64,000 nt of DNA from positions 1 through 64,000 of the forward strand of contig JALIBN010000004.1 of NCBI GenBank assembly GCA_030576275.1, read 5' to 3'. Position 1 is the stretch's first letter, and the number at the start of each line of letters is the position of its first letter. Both the position numbers and the translations under genes were made by a program. Positions 49,652 through 59,072 of the stretch are shown one piece after another. This DNA is from Pseudomonadota bacterium. GTDB lineage: Bacteria; Pseudomonadota; Gammaproteobacteria; Nitrosococcales; Methylophagaceae. The notes below the pieces were generated by a model. It made no database searches, had not been told where the DNA came from, and saw only the letters and a list, made by a program, of their open reading frames with translations.

Positions 49652-49716
49652 TATCTTTTAAGTCGCCGTGAGAAAAGGACTGATTAGCCATTGTAAGTAA
49701 TAAATGAACATAATAG

Positions 49717-49745
49717 TTGACATGTGTAGCACTTTTACGCAAAAT
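49717..49745 (+). promoter_or_regulatory. Sigma-70 promoter of the tRNA-tuf operon
   Basis: Perfect -35 TTGACA (49717-49722), a 17-base spacer and -10 CAAAAT (49740-49745), then a G+C-rich stretch (GCCG) as in stringently controlled stable-RNA promoters. tRNA-Tyr begins 14 bases after the -10 box. Confidence 0.75.
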
Positions 49746-49758
49746 GCCGTTCTTTCGT

Positions 49759-49843
49759 GGAGGGGTTCCCGAGCGGCCAAAGGGATCAGACTGTAAATCT
49801 GACGGCTCAGCCTTCGGAGGTTCGAATCCTCCTCCCTCCACCA
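49759..49843 (+). tRNA. tRNA-Tyr (anticodon GTA)
   Basis: A class II tRNA with long variable arm: acceptor GGAGGGG pairs with TCCCTCC, anticodon GTA at 49793-49795, T arm GGAGG-TTCGAAT-CCTCC, and encoded CCA. First of three tRNAs before tuf, the same order as in E. coli (tyrU glyT thrT tufB). Confidence 0.97.
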
Positions 49844-49871
49844 AGTTATATGTAGTAGTTAGAGTTAATGT

Positions 49872-49945
49872 GCGGGTGTAGTTCAATGGTAGAACTCCAG
49901 CCTTCCAAGCTGATCACGTGGGTTCGATTCCCATCACCCGCTCCA
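49872..49945 (+). tRNA. tRNA-Gly (anticodon TCC)
   Basis: Acceptor GCGGGTG pairs with CACCCGC, anticodon TCC at 49904-49906, T loop TTCGATT, encoded CCA. It corresponds in place to E. coli glyT. Confidence 0.97.
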
Positions 49946-49961
49946 TTGTTTGGATCAAAAG

Positions 49962-50037
49962 GCCCGCATAGCTCAGTCGGTAGAGCGCATCCATGGTAAG
50001 GATGAGGTCATCAGTTCGATTCTGATTGTGGGCTCCA
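49962..50037 (+). tRNA. tRNA-Thr (anticodon GGT)
   Basis: Acceptor GCCCGCA pairs with TGTGGGC (one A-T/G-T end), anticodon GGT at 49995-49997, T loop TTCGATT, encoded CCA. It corresponds in place to E. coli thrT, 84 bases before the tuf start codon. Confidence 0.97.
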
Positions 50038-50121
50038 AAAGTTTTTTATTTGATTAGACAGGGATTTCCGTGTCTTTTTTGTTTTTGTTATAGCTAGATA
50101 ATATTGACGGGGAGACTGGTC

Positions 50122-51312
50122 ATGTCTAAAGAAAAATTTGTAAGATCGAAACCACACGTAAACGTGGGCACAATTGGTCACGTTGATCATGGTAAAACTA
50201 CGTTAACTGCAGCGATTACGAAAGTAATGGCCGAAGCCCAAGGTGGTGTAGCTAAATCTTTTGCTGATATCGATAATGCGCCAGAAGAAAGAGAGCGCGG
50301 TATTACGATCTCTACATCACATGTAGAATACGAAACAGCTAACCGTCACTATGCACACGTTGATTGTCCAGGCCATGCCGATTATGTGAAAAACATGATT
50401 ACCGGTGCGGCGCAAATGGATGGCGCTATCTTAGTTGTTAACGCAGCTGACGGCCCTATGCCACAAACACGTGAACACATCTTGTTGTCACGCCAAGTAG
50501 GCGTACCATACATCATCGTGTACATGAATAAAGCTGACATGGTAGATGACGAAGAATTAATCGAACTTGTAGAAATGGAAGTTCGTGAGTTGTTAGACAA
50601 ATACGATTTCCCTGGTGATGATACGCCAATCATCGTTGGTTCAGCATTGAAAGCATTGGAAGGCGACACTAGTGAAATCGGTGTGCCATCAATCATGCGT
50701 TTAGGCGAAGCAATGGATACATACTTCCCTGAGCCAGTACGTGCGGTTGACGGTAAGTTCTTGATGCCGATTGAAGACGTATTCTCTATCTCAGGTCGTG
50801 GAACAGTAGTAACTGGTCGTATCGAACGTGGTATTGTTAAAGTAGGTGAAGAGCTTGAAATCGTTGGTATCAAAGATACTGCGAAAACAACCTGCACCGG
50901 CGTAGAAATGTTTCGTAAACTACTTGACCAAGGTCAAGCTGGTGATAACGTAGGTGTGTTACTACGTGGTACGAAACGTGAAGATGTTGACCGTGGTCAA
51001 GTATTGGCTCACCCAAATAGCATCAAGCCACACACAAAATTTGAAGCAGAAGTCTACATCTTGTCAAAAGATGAAGGTGGCCGTCATACACCATTCTTTA
51101 ATGGTTACCGTCCACAATTCTATTTCCGTACAACAGACGTAACAGGCGCATGTGAATTACCGGAAGGTATTGAAATGGTTATGCCTGGCGATAACGTTAA
51201 AATGGACGTGACCCTCATCAATCCTATCGCGATGGAAGATGGTTTACGTTTTGCTATTCGTGAAGGCGGCCGCACTGTTGGTGCTGGCGTCGTTAGTAAG
51301 ATCACTGAATAG
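50122..51312 (+). CDS. tuf: Elongation factor Tu
   Basis: EF-Tu brings aminoacyl-tRNA to the ribosome. The 396-residue protein has the P-loop GHVDHGKT (19-26), RGITIS switch I region, [12 protein letters not shown] (switch II), NKAD and the SAL motif of the G domain, then the two beta-barrel domains. The ATG at 50122 has GGGGAG 8 bases upstream; an in-frame start at 50104 was rejected. A second tuf after fusA is usual in this group but would lie beyond the window. Confidence 0.99.
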   Translation: MSKEKFVRSKPHVNVGTIGHVDHGKTTLTAAITKVMAEAQGGVAKSFADIDNAPEERERGITISTSHVEYETANRHYAHVDCPGHADYVKNMITGAAQMDGAILVVNAADGPMPQTREHILLSRQVGVPYIIVYMNKADMVDDEELIELVEMEVRELLDKYDFPGDDTPIIVGSALKALEGDTSEIGVPSIMRLGEAMDTYFPEPVRAVDGKFLMPIEDVFSISGRGTVVTGRIERGIVKVGEELEIVGIKDTAKTTCTGVEMFRKLLDQGQAGDNVGVLLRGTKREDVDRGQVLAHPNSIKPHTKFEAEVYILSKDEGGRHTPFFNGYRPQFYFRTTDVTGACELPEGIEMVMPGDNVKMDVTLINPIAMEDGLRFAIREGGRTVGAGVVSKITE

Positions 51313-51329
51313 TTTTAAGAGGTGCTTTG

Positions 51330-51354
51330 GTTGAGGATTTTTGGAGTCCTCAAC
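51330..51354 (+). other. Hairpin between tuf and tRNA-Trp
   Basis: GTTGAGGA (51330-51337) and TCCTCAAC (51347-51354) form an 8-bp stem with a 9-base loop and no T tract. It may be a processing site that frees tRNA-Trp from the tuf message, or a weak attenuator. Confidence 0.5.
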
Positions 51355-51373
51355 TATTCTGAGAGCATATGTT

Positions 51374-51449
51374 AGGCCAGTAGCTCAATTGGCAGAGCGA
51401 CGGTCTCCAAAACCGTAGGTTGGGGGTTCGATTCCCTCCTGGCCTGCCA
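51374..51449 (+). tRNA. tRNA-Trp (anticodon CCA)
   Basis: Acceptor AGGCCAG pairs with CTGGCCT, anticodon CCA at 51407-51409, T loop TTCGATT, encoded terminal CCA. Its place between tuf and secE is standard in gammaproteobacteria. Confidence 0.97.
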
Positions 51450-51495
51450 TTTTGTTTTCTTCAAGATACAAGATTTATAAAGATAACGAGTTGGA

Positions 51496-51834
51496 ATGGC
51501 AGATAATATCAAATTAATAATCGCAGTCGTCTTAATGGCCTCGGCGATTACTTTGTTTTACACTTATGCAGAGTATTCAACCTTACTCAGGGTGCTTGGC
51601 TTGCTAGTTGCGGCCGGGCTTTCTTTGTTTGTTGCTTCTCAATCTGTAATTGGTGGAACAGCGCTGAGTTACGTGAAAAACACTCAGGTCGAAGTGCGAA
51701 AAGTGGTTTGGCCTACTCGCCAAGAAACTATGCAGACAACATTATTAGTTATGCTAATGGTGTTTGTTGCTGCCTTACTACTGTGGGCAGTTGATTCGGC
51801 ATTAGGCTGGGCGGTTCGCGCTCTAACACTATAA
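51496..51834 (+). CDS. secE: Protein translocase subunit SecE
   Basis: SecE is the clamp of the SecYEG channel. The 112-residue protein has three membrane segments (about 5-25, 33-52, 85-107) like the E. coli form, and the conserved amphipathic stretch [19 protein letters not shown] (about 60-78). nusG follows after 14 bases, the usual pair. Confidence 0.97.
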   Translation: MADNIKLIIAVVLMASAITLFYTYAEYSTLLRVLGLLVAAGLSLFVASQSVIGGTALSYVKNTQVEVRKVVWPTRQETMQTTLLVMLMVFVAALLLWAVDSALGWAVRALTL

Positions 51835-51848
51835 TTAAAGGTTTGAGT

Positions 51849-52382
51849 ATGAGTAAACACTGGTATGTAATTCAAGCTTTTTCTAATTTCGAAGGGCAAG
51901 TTAAACGTTCATTAGAAGAACGAATCGAACGTTTCGGCCTACAAGAAAAGTTTGGTGAAATCTTAGTGCCAACTGAAGAAGTTGTTGAAATGCGTGAAGG
52001 TCAACAACGCAAAAGTGAACGCAAGTTCTTCCCCGGTTATGTTTTAGTCAACATGGAAATGGATGATGAAACATGGCATGTAGTAAATGATATACCACGT
52101 GTCCTTCGATTTATCGGTGGCTCTGGCGATCGTCCTGCACCTATAACCGAGGCTGAAGCAAATCAAATTTTACAACGCGTACAAGATGGTGTTGAGAGCC
52201 CAAGACCAAAAGTTATGTTTGAACCAGGTGAAGTGGTTCGCATTACCGATGGTCCATTTAATGACTTTACGGGTGTGGTTGAAGAAGTTAACTACGAAAA
52301 GAGTAAAATGCGAGTTGAAGTAATTATCTTTGGTCGTTCTACTCCTGTAGAACTTGAGTTTAGCCAAGTCGCAAAAGCGTAA
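51849..52382 (+). CDS. nusG: Transcription termination/antitermination protein NusG
   Basis: NusG binds RNA polymerase and links it to Rho or the ribosome. The 177-residue protein has the NGN domain ([35 protein letters not shown]) and the C-terminal KOW domain ([20 protein letters not shown]). The ATG at 51849 has AAAGG upstream; an in-frame TTG at 51843 is less likely. Confidence 0.98.
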   Translation: MSKHWYVIQAFSNFEGQVKRSLEERIERFGLQEKFGEILVPTEEVVEMREGQQRKSERKFFPGYVLVNMEMDDETWHVVNDIPRVLRFIGGSGDRPAPITEAEANQILQRVQDGVESPRPKVMFEPGEVVRITDGPFNDFTGVVEEVNYEKSKMRVEVIIFGRSTPVELEFSQVAKA

Positions 52383-52456
52383 TAATTTTATCCGGCTTTA
52401 AGCTGGTTTGTTGTCGGGGAGCCGAAAGGCGTTTGAACCCATTTAGGAGTTAAATC

Positions 52457-52891
52457 ATGGCTAAGAAGATCCAAGCCTATATCAAGTTGCAAGTTGCAGC
52501 TGGTAAGGCAAATCCAAGTCCTCCCGTTGGTCCTGCATTAGGTCAACATGGTGTAAATATCATGGAGTTTTGTAAAGCATTTAATGCTAAGACACAAAAC
52601 CTTGAAGAAGGCTTGCCTACACCAGTAGTGATCACTGTTTATAGTGATAAAAGCTTTACTTTCATTACTAAAACACCGCCTGCTTCAGTTTTGCTTAAAA
52701 AAATACTTGGTTTAACAAGTGGCAGTGCACGTCCTAACACAGATAAGATTGGTACGGTTACTCGTGCTCAATTAGAAGAAATCGCAACTACAAAAATGCC
52801 TGACCTCACTGCTTCAGATATGGATGCAGCTGTCAGAACAATCGCAGGTACAGCGCGTAGTATGGGTTTGAACACAGAAGGCGTTGAATAA
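52457..52891 (+). CDS. rplK: 50S ribosomal protein L11
   Basis: L11 forms the GTPase-associated centre with 23S rRNA. The 144-residue protein has the usual [20 protein letters not shown] start, [19 protein letters not shown] and a C-terminal RNA-binding domain ending in the ARSMGL region. AGGAG precedes the ATG. It overlaps rplA by one base (TAATG). Confidence 0.98.
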   Translation: MAKKIQAYIKLQVAAGKANPSPPVGPALGQHGVNIMEFCKAFNAKTQNLEEGLPTPVVITVYSDKSFTFITKTPPASVLLKKILGLTSGSARPNTDKIGTVTRAQLEEIATTKMPDLTASDMDAAVRTIAGTARSMGLNTEGVE

Positions 52892-53583
52892 TGGCTGCTA
52901 TCGGTAAAAGAAGTCGTGCGATTCGCGCGAAATTGGAAGTAGGGAAACTTTATCAAATTGATGAAGCGCTTACATTTATTAAAGATAATGCTTCTGCAAA
53001 ATTTGTTGAATCAGTAGACGTTGCGATCAACTTGGGTGTAGATCCACGTAAATCAGATCAAGTAGTCCGTAGTTCTACAGTATTGCCAAATGGTACAGGT
53101 AAAACTGTACGTGTTGCAGTATTTGCACAAGGTGCAAACGCTGAAGCTGCCAAAGCTGCTGGTGCAGATATCGTTGGTTTTGAAGACCTTGCTGAATCAA
53201 TCAAAGCCGGTAATATGGATTTTGATGTTGTTATCGCAAGTCCAGATGCAATGCGTATCGTAGGTACACTGGGACAAGTGTTAGGCCCACGCGGTTTAAT
53301 GCCTAACCCTAAAGTTGGTACTGTTACACCTAACGTTGCCGAAGCGGTTACTAATGCTAAGTCTGGCCAAGTTCGTTATCGTACTGATAAGGCTGGTATC
53401 ATCCATAGCCCAATCGGCAATGCCGGCTTTGAGATCGATGCATTACGTCAAAATCTTGTTGCATTAATTGATGACTTGAACAAATTAAAACCAAGTTCTG
53501 CAAAAGGTATTTACATTAAACGTGTCACCGTCTCAAGTACTATGGGTGCAGGCGTCACAGTTGATAAATCTTTCTTAGCTTAA
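52891..53583 (+). CDS. rplA: 50S ribosomal protein L1
   Basis: L1 builds the mobile stalk at the ribosomal E site and in many bacteria represses its own operon by binding the rplK leader. The 230-residue protein has the conserved [39 protein letters not shown] and [12 protein letters not shown] segments. Length is normal. It is followed by the 205-base L10 leader. Confidence 0.98.
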   Translation: MAAIGKRSRAIRAKLEVGKLYQIDEALTFIKDNASAKFVESVDVAINLGVDPRKSDQVVRSSTVLPNGTGKTVRVAVFAQGANAEAAKAAGADIVGFEDLAESIKAGNMDFDVVIASPDAMRIVGTLGQVLGPRGLMPNPKVGTVTPNVAEAVTNAKSGQVRYRTDKAGIIHSPIGNAGFEIDALRQNLVALIDDLNKLKPSSAKGIYIKRVTVSSTMGAGVTVDKSFLA

Positions 53584-53619
53584 TTGATTTGAAAGAATTG
53601 GACCGCCCAGTTGTTCTGG

Positions 53620-53770
53620 GTCGTCTAAGACCGTAGGTATGAAAGTTTAATTAATCTTAATTGATTAGCCTACGCAGACGGGTTCAGCTGCAGAATTTTA
53701 GCGTTGAATACCGTAAGGTGGAAGAGGAAACTCTTCTTTGTAAGCAACAACACACTACATTTATGTGGTG
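53620..53770 (+). promoter_or_regulatory. L10 ribosomal protein leader
   Basis: The 205 bases between rplA and rplJ hold the conserved leader: AAGACCGTAGG (about 53627) pairs with GCCTACGCAGAC (about 53669), enclosing a variable hairpin, followed by the GGGTTCAGCTGC and later unpaired segments. In other bacteria L10-(L7/L12) complex binds here and represses rplJL translation. Confidence 0.78.
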
Positions 53771-53788
53771 AACCTAAGGAGGTTTTAG

Positions 53789-54316
53789 GTGGCTTTAAAT
53801 CTTGAAGGTAAAAAGGCCGTCGTTGCTGAGGTCGCTGAAGTAGCATCCGTTGCATATTCTGCTGTTGCAGCTGAATATCATGGATTGACTGTTTCACAAA
53901 TGACTGAGCTACGTGTAGCTGCACGCAATGAGAATGTTTATTTGCGTGTTATCAGAAACACATTAGCTCGTCGTGCTGTAGAAGGAACAGATTTCGCTTG
54001 CATGCAAGATGGAATGACTGGACCTTTAGTATTTGGTTTTTCAACTGAAGACCCAGGTTCTGTAGCACGTGTCATGAGTGGCTTTGCAAAAGATAACAAA
54101 CAATTCGAAATCAAAATGGTTTCTCTAGGTGGCAAGCTTTTACCTGCTACTGATATTGAAAAACTAGCGAAAATGCCTACTAAGGATCAAGCAATTAGCA
54201 TCCTTATGGGTACAATGAAAGCACCGATTGAGAAATTTGTTCGTACTTTGCAAGCACCGACTAGCAAGATGGTTCGTACGTTCGCGGCTGTTCGCGATGC
54301 TAAAGAAGCAGCTTAA
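53789..54316 (+). CDS. rplJ: 50S ribosomal protein L10
   Basis: L10 anchors the L7/L12 dimers to the ribosome. The 175-residue protein starts with GTG at 53789, six bases after a perfect AAGGAGG (53776-53782), giving MALNLEGKKAVVAEVAEVA. Other conserved parts are ADYHG-like AEYHGLTVSQMTELR, RNTLARRAVEGT and the C-terminal helix for L7/L12. Translation is likely controlled by the leader upstream. Confidence 0.97.
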   Translation: MALNLEGKKAVVAEVAEVASVAYSAVAAEYHGLTVSQMTELRVAARNENVYLRVIRNTLARRAVEGTDFACMQDGMTGPLVFGFSTEDPGSVARVMSGFAKDNKQFEIKMVSLGGKLLPATDIEKLAKMPTKDQAISILMGTMKAPIEKFVRTLQAPTSKMVRTFAAVRDAKEAA

Positions 54317-54378
54317 TCCACAATTGGGACTAAGTTGTAGTATTTATTAATTCTGTAAGTTTGAAATAGGAAAATAAC

Positions 54379-54750
54379 ATGGCTGTATCTAAAGACGATA
54401 TCTTGGAAGCAATTTCCAACATGACTGTTGTTGAAGTCGTAGACTTGATCGAAGCAATGGAAGAAAAATTTGGCGTTACTGCAGCAGCTCCAGTTGCTGC
54501 AGCCGCTGCAGCAGGTCCTGCTGCAGCCGCTGAAGAACAAACTGAATTTGACGTTGTAATGTCAAGCTTCGGCGATAACAAAGTATCTGTTATCAAAGTA
54601 GTTCGTGGTATTACAGGTCTTGGTTTGAAAGAAGCTAAAGACATGGTTGAAGGCGTGCCTGCAACTATTAAAGAAGGTGCTACAAAAGCAGAAGCTGAAG
54701 ATGTTCTTAAACAACTTACTGAAGCTGGTGCAACTGCTGAAATTAAATAA
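54379..54750 (+). CDS. rplL: 50S ribosomal protein L7/L12
   Basis: The stalk protein of 123 residues has the N-terminal dimer domain ([20 protein letters not shown]), an Ala-rich hinge (about 35-52) and the factor-binding C-terminal domain ([20 protein letters not shown]). Two hairpins follow it before rpoB, which lower rpoBC expression relative to the ribosomal genes. Confidence 0.98.
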   Translation: MAVSKDDILEAISNMTVVEVVDLIEAMEEKFGVTAAAPVAAAAAAGPAAAAEEQTEFDVVMSSFGDNKVSVIKVVRGITGLGLKEAKDMVEGVPATIKEGATKAEAEDVLKQLTEAGATAEIK

Positions 54751-54761
54751 GCAGTACTCTC

Positions 54762-54786
54762 ATCGTGATGACCTAGTCATCACGAT
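54762..54786 (+). other. Perfect 11-bp hairpin after rplL
   Basis: ATCGTGATGAC (54762-54772), loop CTA, GTCATCACGAT (54776-54786), no T tract. Its position is that of the RNase III processing site between rplL and rpoB in E. coli; a similar role is an inference. Confidence 0.6.
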
Positions 54787-54795
54787 ATAGGAAAT

Positions 54796-54825
54796 GGCTG
54801 ATGGTGATAAACCATCGGCCTTTTT
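54796..54825 (+). terminator. rplL-rpoB attenuator
   Basis: GGCTGATGG (54796-54804) pairs with CCATCGGCC (54812-54820) and is followed by T5. Partial termination here is expected, because rpoB has no obvious promoter of its own. Confidence 0.8.
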
Positions 54826-54928
54826 CTGTTGCTGGTCAGCCAACTTTGCTCTGACTATTAAATACTATATTGCAATTCCTAGCTTGCACATTATATGTGT
54901 GATCAGGATGTTCTTCGAGGTGTAATAC

Positions 54929-57900
54929 ATGGCTTATACGTTTACCGAGAAAAAACGGATTCGTAAAGATTTTGGCAAGCGTCCAAGTGTCTTGAATGTT
55001 CCTAATCTACTTGCTACTCAAGTCGATTCATATCAGGATTTCTTACAGCACAGTGTTGCTGTTGACGATCGAATCAGCAAAGGCTTGCATGCTGCTTTTG
55101 GTTCTGTACTACCGATTAAAAGTCATACTGGTAAGGCAGAATTACAGTATGTGAGCTATCGTTTAGGTACGCCATCATTTGACGTTAAGGAATGTCAATT
55201 ACGTGGCGTTACTTATGCTGCACCTCTTAGAGTTAAAATGCGTCTTGTCATCTATGATAAAGACGCGCCTGCAAAATCTAAAATCGTAAAAGATATTAAA
55301 GAGCAGGAAGTTTATATGGGAGAAATCCCACTGATGACTGAGAAAGGTAACTTTGTTATCAACGGTACTGAACGTGTTATCGTTTCTCAATTACACCGAT
55401 CTCCTGGTGTGTTTTTTGACAGTGATAAAGGTAAATCACATTCGTCAGGTAAAATTTTATTTAACGCTCGTGTTATTCCATATCGTGGTTCATGGTTAGA
55501 TTTTGAATTTGACCCTAAAGATGCGGTATTTGTGCGGATTGATAGACGTCGGAAATTGCCGGCTACTATTTTATTGCGTGCACTTGAATATACTAGCGAA
55601 GAAATTTTAGAAATATTCTTTGATCGCGATACTTTCACGAAAAAAGATGACGATTTTGAATTAGCTTTAGTACCACAACGTCTACGCGGTCAAATCATGC
55701 CGTTTGAGATTAAGGCTGATAATGGTGATGTATTGGTTGAAGCTGATCATCAAGTAACCGGTCGACATATCCGTCAAATGGAAAAGTCTGGCATGAGCAC
55801 ATTGACAGTGCCAGCTTCATACCTAATCGGTAAAGTAATTGCTAAGGATATGATTGATACTGATACGGGTGAGCTCATCATTTCTGCAAATGATGAAATC
55901 ACTGAAGAAGTATTAGAAACAATCAATCGTTTTGATATAACAACGATTGAAACTATTTATTCAAACGATCTAGATCATGGCCCTTATATTTCTGACACTT
56001 TACGTTTAGATGAAACTAAAACACCATTAGAAGCTAAAGTCGAAATATATCGCATGATGCGACCTGGCGAGCCACCTACTGAAGATTCAGCGAATAACTT
56101 ATTTACAAATTTGTTCTTTGCTAACGAACGTTATGATCTTTCTGCTGTAGGCCGGATGAAATTTAACCGACGTCTCGGTCGTGAAGAGGCTGGCGGCGAA
56201 GGTATTATTTCTAAACAAGACATCGTTGATGTTATGTTAGAACTTATCTCCATTCGTAATGGTGATGGTATCGTCGATGATATCGATCACTTAGGTAACC
56301 GACGCGTACGTAGTGTTGGCGAAATGGCTGAAAATCAATTCCGAGTTGGTCTAGTTCGTGTTGAACGCGCAGTCCGTGAGCGTTTAAGTATTGCTGAATC
56401 TGAAGGCCTTATGCCTCAGCAACTAATCAATGCTAAGCCTGTTGCTGCCGCTATCAAAGAATTCTTTGGTTCAAGTCAATTATCTCAATTTATGGATCAA
56501 AATAATCCATTATCTGAAGTAACGCATAAACGTCGTATCTCTGCTTTAGGTCCAGGCGGTCTAACACGTGAACGCGCAGGCTTTGAAGTACGTGACGTAC
56601 ATCCAACTCATTATGGTCGTGTTTGTCCTATCGAAACACCTGAGGGTCCAAACATCGGTTTGATCAACTCGTTGGCTATTTATGCACGTACCAATGAATA
56701 TGGCTTTATTGAAACACCTTACCGAAAAGTAATCGATGGTAAGGCAACCAAAGAAATCACTTATCTATCAGCGATTGATGAAGGTGAATTCAGAATTGCT
56801 CAGGCAACTATTAACTTAGATAGTGATGATAAAATTCTAGATAACATGGTGCCATGCCGTCATAAAAATGAATTCTCGTTAATGCCATCAGAACTAGTGC
56901 AGTACATGGACGTGTCACCACGCCAAGTCGTTTCTGTCGGTGCTTCATTGATTCCTTTCTTGGAACATGATGATGCTAACCGTGCCTTGATGGGCGCGAA
57001 CATGCAACGTCAAGCCGTCCCTACATTACGTGCTGAAAAGCCTATCGTCGGTACCGGTATGGAACGAGTTGTTGCTATCGACTCTGGCGTCATGGTCACC
57101 GCTAACCGAGGTGGTATTGTCGATTCAGTAGATGCAAGCCGTATCGTAATTCGTGTTCATGATGATGAAGCTGCTGATGCTGCGTCAGGTGTAGATATCT
57201 ATAACTTGATCAAATATGCACGTTCTAATCAAAGTACATGTATTAATCAACGTCCATTAGTTAAACCTGGTGATGTACTTGCTAAAGGTGATGTTATTGC
57301 TGATGGTCCATCAACAGATAAAGGTGAACTTGCTTTAGGCCAGAATATCCTTATCGCATTTATGCCTTGGAATGGTTATAACTATGAAGATTCGATCTTA
57401 GTATCTGAGCGGGTTGTGAAAGAAGATCGCTTCACAACTATTCATATACAAGAATTGAATTGTTTGGCTCGTGATACTAAATTAGGTACAGAGGAAATCA
57501 CTAGTGATATTCCTAACGTTAGCGAAGGCGCATTATCAAAACTTGATGAGTCTGGAATCGTTTATGTTGGTGCTGAAGTTAAACCTGGTGATATTTTATG
57601 TGGGAAAGTAACGCCTAAAGGTGAATCACAATTAACACCTGAAGAAAAACTACTCCGAGCTATATTTGGTGAAAAAGCAGCGGATGTTAAAGATTCTTCG
57701 TTGCGTGTGCCATCAAGTACTTACGGTACAGTTATTGATGTACAGGTGTTTACACGTGATGGTGTTGATAAAGATGAGCGTGCTTTAGCGATTGAAAAAG
57801 CTGAATTAGATAAAGTACGTGCTGATCTTAAAGACAAACACCGTATTATCGTAGATGACTTATTTTCACGTTTAGAAAAATCATTAACCGGTAAAGTGGC

Positions 57901-59005
57901 TGAAAACTCTCCAGCACAACCAGCAAATACTAAACTTACTAAGGCTTACCTAAGTAAGTTAGAGCATGCAAAATGGTTTGATATGCGTATGGAATCTGAT
58001 GAGCTAAATGCTCTATTAGAGCAAGCTTCAATTCAGATTAAACAATATCGTGTAGATATGGATGAAGCGTTTGAAATCAAAAAGAATAAAGTGATTTCAG
58101 GTCATGACTTAGCGCCAGGCGTACAGCGCATGGTCAAAGTGTTCTTGGCTGTTAAACGCCGCATTCAGCCTGGTGATAAAATGGCTGGTCGTCACGGTAA
58201 CAAAGGTGTTATTTCAAATATCGTCCCCGTGGAAGATATGCCATACACAGCTGATGGTCGTCCTGTTGATATCGTGTTGAACCCATTGGGCGTTCCATCG
58301 CGGATGAATATTGGACAGGTTCTTGAGATTCATTTGGGTTGGGCTGCTAAGGGCTTAGGCTTTAAAATCGCCGACATGCTTGATGAGCAACGTGACATCG
58401 CTGATATCCGTGAGTTCTTAGGTAAGATTTATAACACTAGTGGAAAGACAGAAGATCTAGACTCTTTCACTGATGATGAAATTATCGAGTTAGCGACTAA
58501 CTTACGTGATGGTGTGCCGATGGCAACACCAGTATTTGATGGTGCAGATGAGCCTGAAATTAAAGATATGCTTGAGTTGGCTGGATTACCACGTAGTGGT
58601 CAGACAACTTTGATTGATGGTCGTACTGGCGAAGAGTTTGATCGCAAAGTTACAGTTGGTTATATGCATATGTTGAAATTGAACCATTTGGTTGATGATA
58701 AAATGCATGCTCGTTCAACTGGACCGTATAGCTTAGTTACACAACAACCGTTGGGTGGTAAAGCACAATTCGGTGGCCAGCGTTTCGGTGAAATGGAAGT
58801 TTGGGCGCTACAGGCTTACGGTGCTGCTTATACATTACAAGAAATGTTGACAGTTAAATCAGATGACGTTGCTGGTCGTACTAAGATCTACAAAAACATT
58901 GTTGATGGTGATTATCGAATGGAAGCAGGTATGCCAGAATCGTTCAGAGTATTAACTCATGAGATTCGTTCTCTTGGTATTGATATTGATTTAGTGAATG
59001 ACTAA
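54929..59005 (+). CDS. rpoB: RNA polymerase beta subunit
   Basis: The 1,358-residue beta subunit is complete. The rifampicin region reads [20 protein letters not shown] with wild-type residues at the common resistance sites, followed by [12 protein letters not shown] and the [20 protein letters not shown] stretch. The C-terminal [19 protein letters not shown] is canonical. GAGGTG precedes the ATG. rpoC follows 67 bases later. Confidence 0.99.
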   Translation: MAYTFTEKKRIRKDFGKRPSVLNVPNLLATQVDSYQDFLQHSVAVDDRISKGLHAAFGSVLPIKSHTGKAELQYVSYRLGTPSFDVKECQLRGVTYAAPLRVKMRLVIYDKDAPAKSKIVKDIKEQEVYMGEIPLMTEKGNFVINGTERVIVSQLHRSPGVFFDSDKGKSHSSGKILFNARVIPYRGSWLDFEFDPKDAVFVRIDRRRKLPATILLRALEYTSEEILEIFFDRDTFTKKDDDFELALVPQRLRGQIMPFEIKADNGDVLVEADHQVTGRHIRQMEKSGMSTLTVPASYLIGKVIAKDMIDTDTGELIISANDEITEEVLETINRFDITTIETIYSNDLDHGPYISDTLRLDETKTPLEAKVEIYRMMRPGEPPTEDSANNLFTNLFFANERYDLSAVGRMKFNRRLGREEAGGEGIISKQDIVDVMLELISIRNGDGIVDDIDHLGNRRVRSVGEMAENQFRVGLVRVERAVRERLSIAESEGLMPQQLINAKPVAAAIKEFFGSSQLSQFMDQNNPLSEVTHKRRISALGPGGLTRERAGFEVRDVHPTHYGRVCPIETPEGPNIGLINSLAIYARTNEYGFIETPYRKVIDGKATKEITYLSAIDEGEFRIAQATINLDSDDKILDNMVPCRHKNEFSLMPSELVQYMDVSPRQVVSVGASLIPFLEHDDANRALMGANMQRQAVPTLRAEKPIVGTGMERVVAIDSGVMVTANRGGIVDSVDASRIVIRVHDDEAADAASGVDIYNLIKYARSNQSTCINQRPLVKPGDVLAKGDVIADGPSTDKGELALGQNILIAFMPWNGYNYEDSILVSERVVKEDRFTTIHIQELNCLARDTKLGTEEITSDIPNVSEGALSKLDESGIVYVGAEVKPGDILCGKVTPKGESQLTPEEKLLRAIFGEKAADVKDSSLRVPSSTYGTVIDVQVFTRDGVDKDERALAIEKAELDKVRADLKDKHRIIVDDLFSRLEKSLTGKVAENSPAQPANTKLTKAYLSKLEHAKWFDMRMESDELNALLEQASIQIKQYRVDMDEAFEIKKNKVISGHDLAPGVQRMVKVFLAVKRRIQPGDKMAGRHGNKGVISNIVPVEDMPYTADGRPVDIVLNPLGVPSRMNIGQVLEIHLGWAAKGLGFKIADMLDEQRDIADIREFLGKIYNTSGKTEDLDSFTDDEIIELATNLRDGVPMATPVFDGADEPEIKDMLELAGLPRSGQTTLIDGRTGEEFDRKVTVGYMHMLKLNHLVDDKMHARSTGPYSLVTQQPLGGKAQFGGQRFGEMEVWALQAYGAAYTLQEMLTVKSDDVAGRTKIYKNIVDGDYRMEAGMPESFRVLTHEIRSLGIDIDLVND

Positions 59006-59072
59006 ACATAAACACCAAGCGTAGAACTGATAATCCATCTATACGCCGTTATACGGCAGCGGAGAAAGAAAC

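Noticed and set aside
49638-49886. 82-codon minus-strand frame
   Set aside because: It is the antisense of tRNA-Tyr; protein database hits of this kind (EGGGFEPPK type) are tRNA artefacts.
52383-52456. L1-binding site in the rplK leader
   Set aside because: The leader has a short stem, but I could not match it to the known L1 target with confidence.
56461-56560. Rifampicin-resistance changes in rpoB (and streptomycin changes in rpsL)
   Set aside because: The hot-spot residues that I could read in both genes are the wild-type forms.
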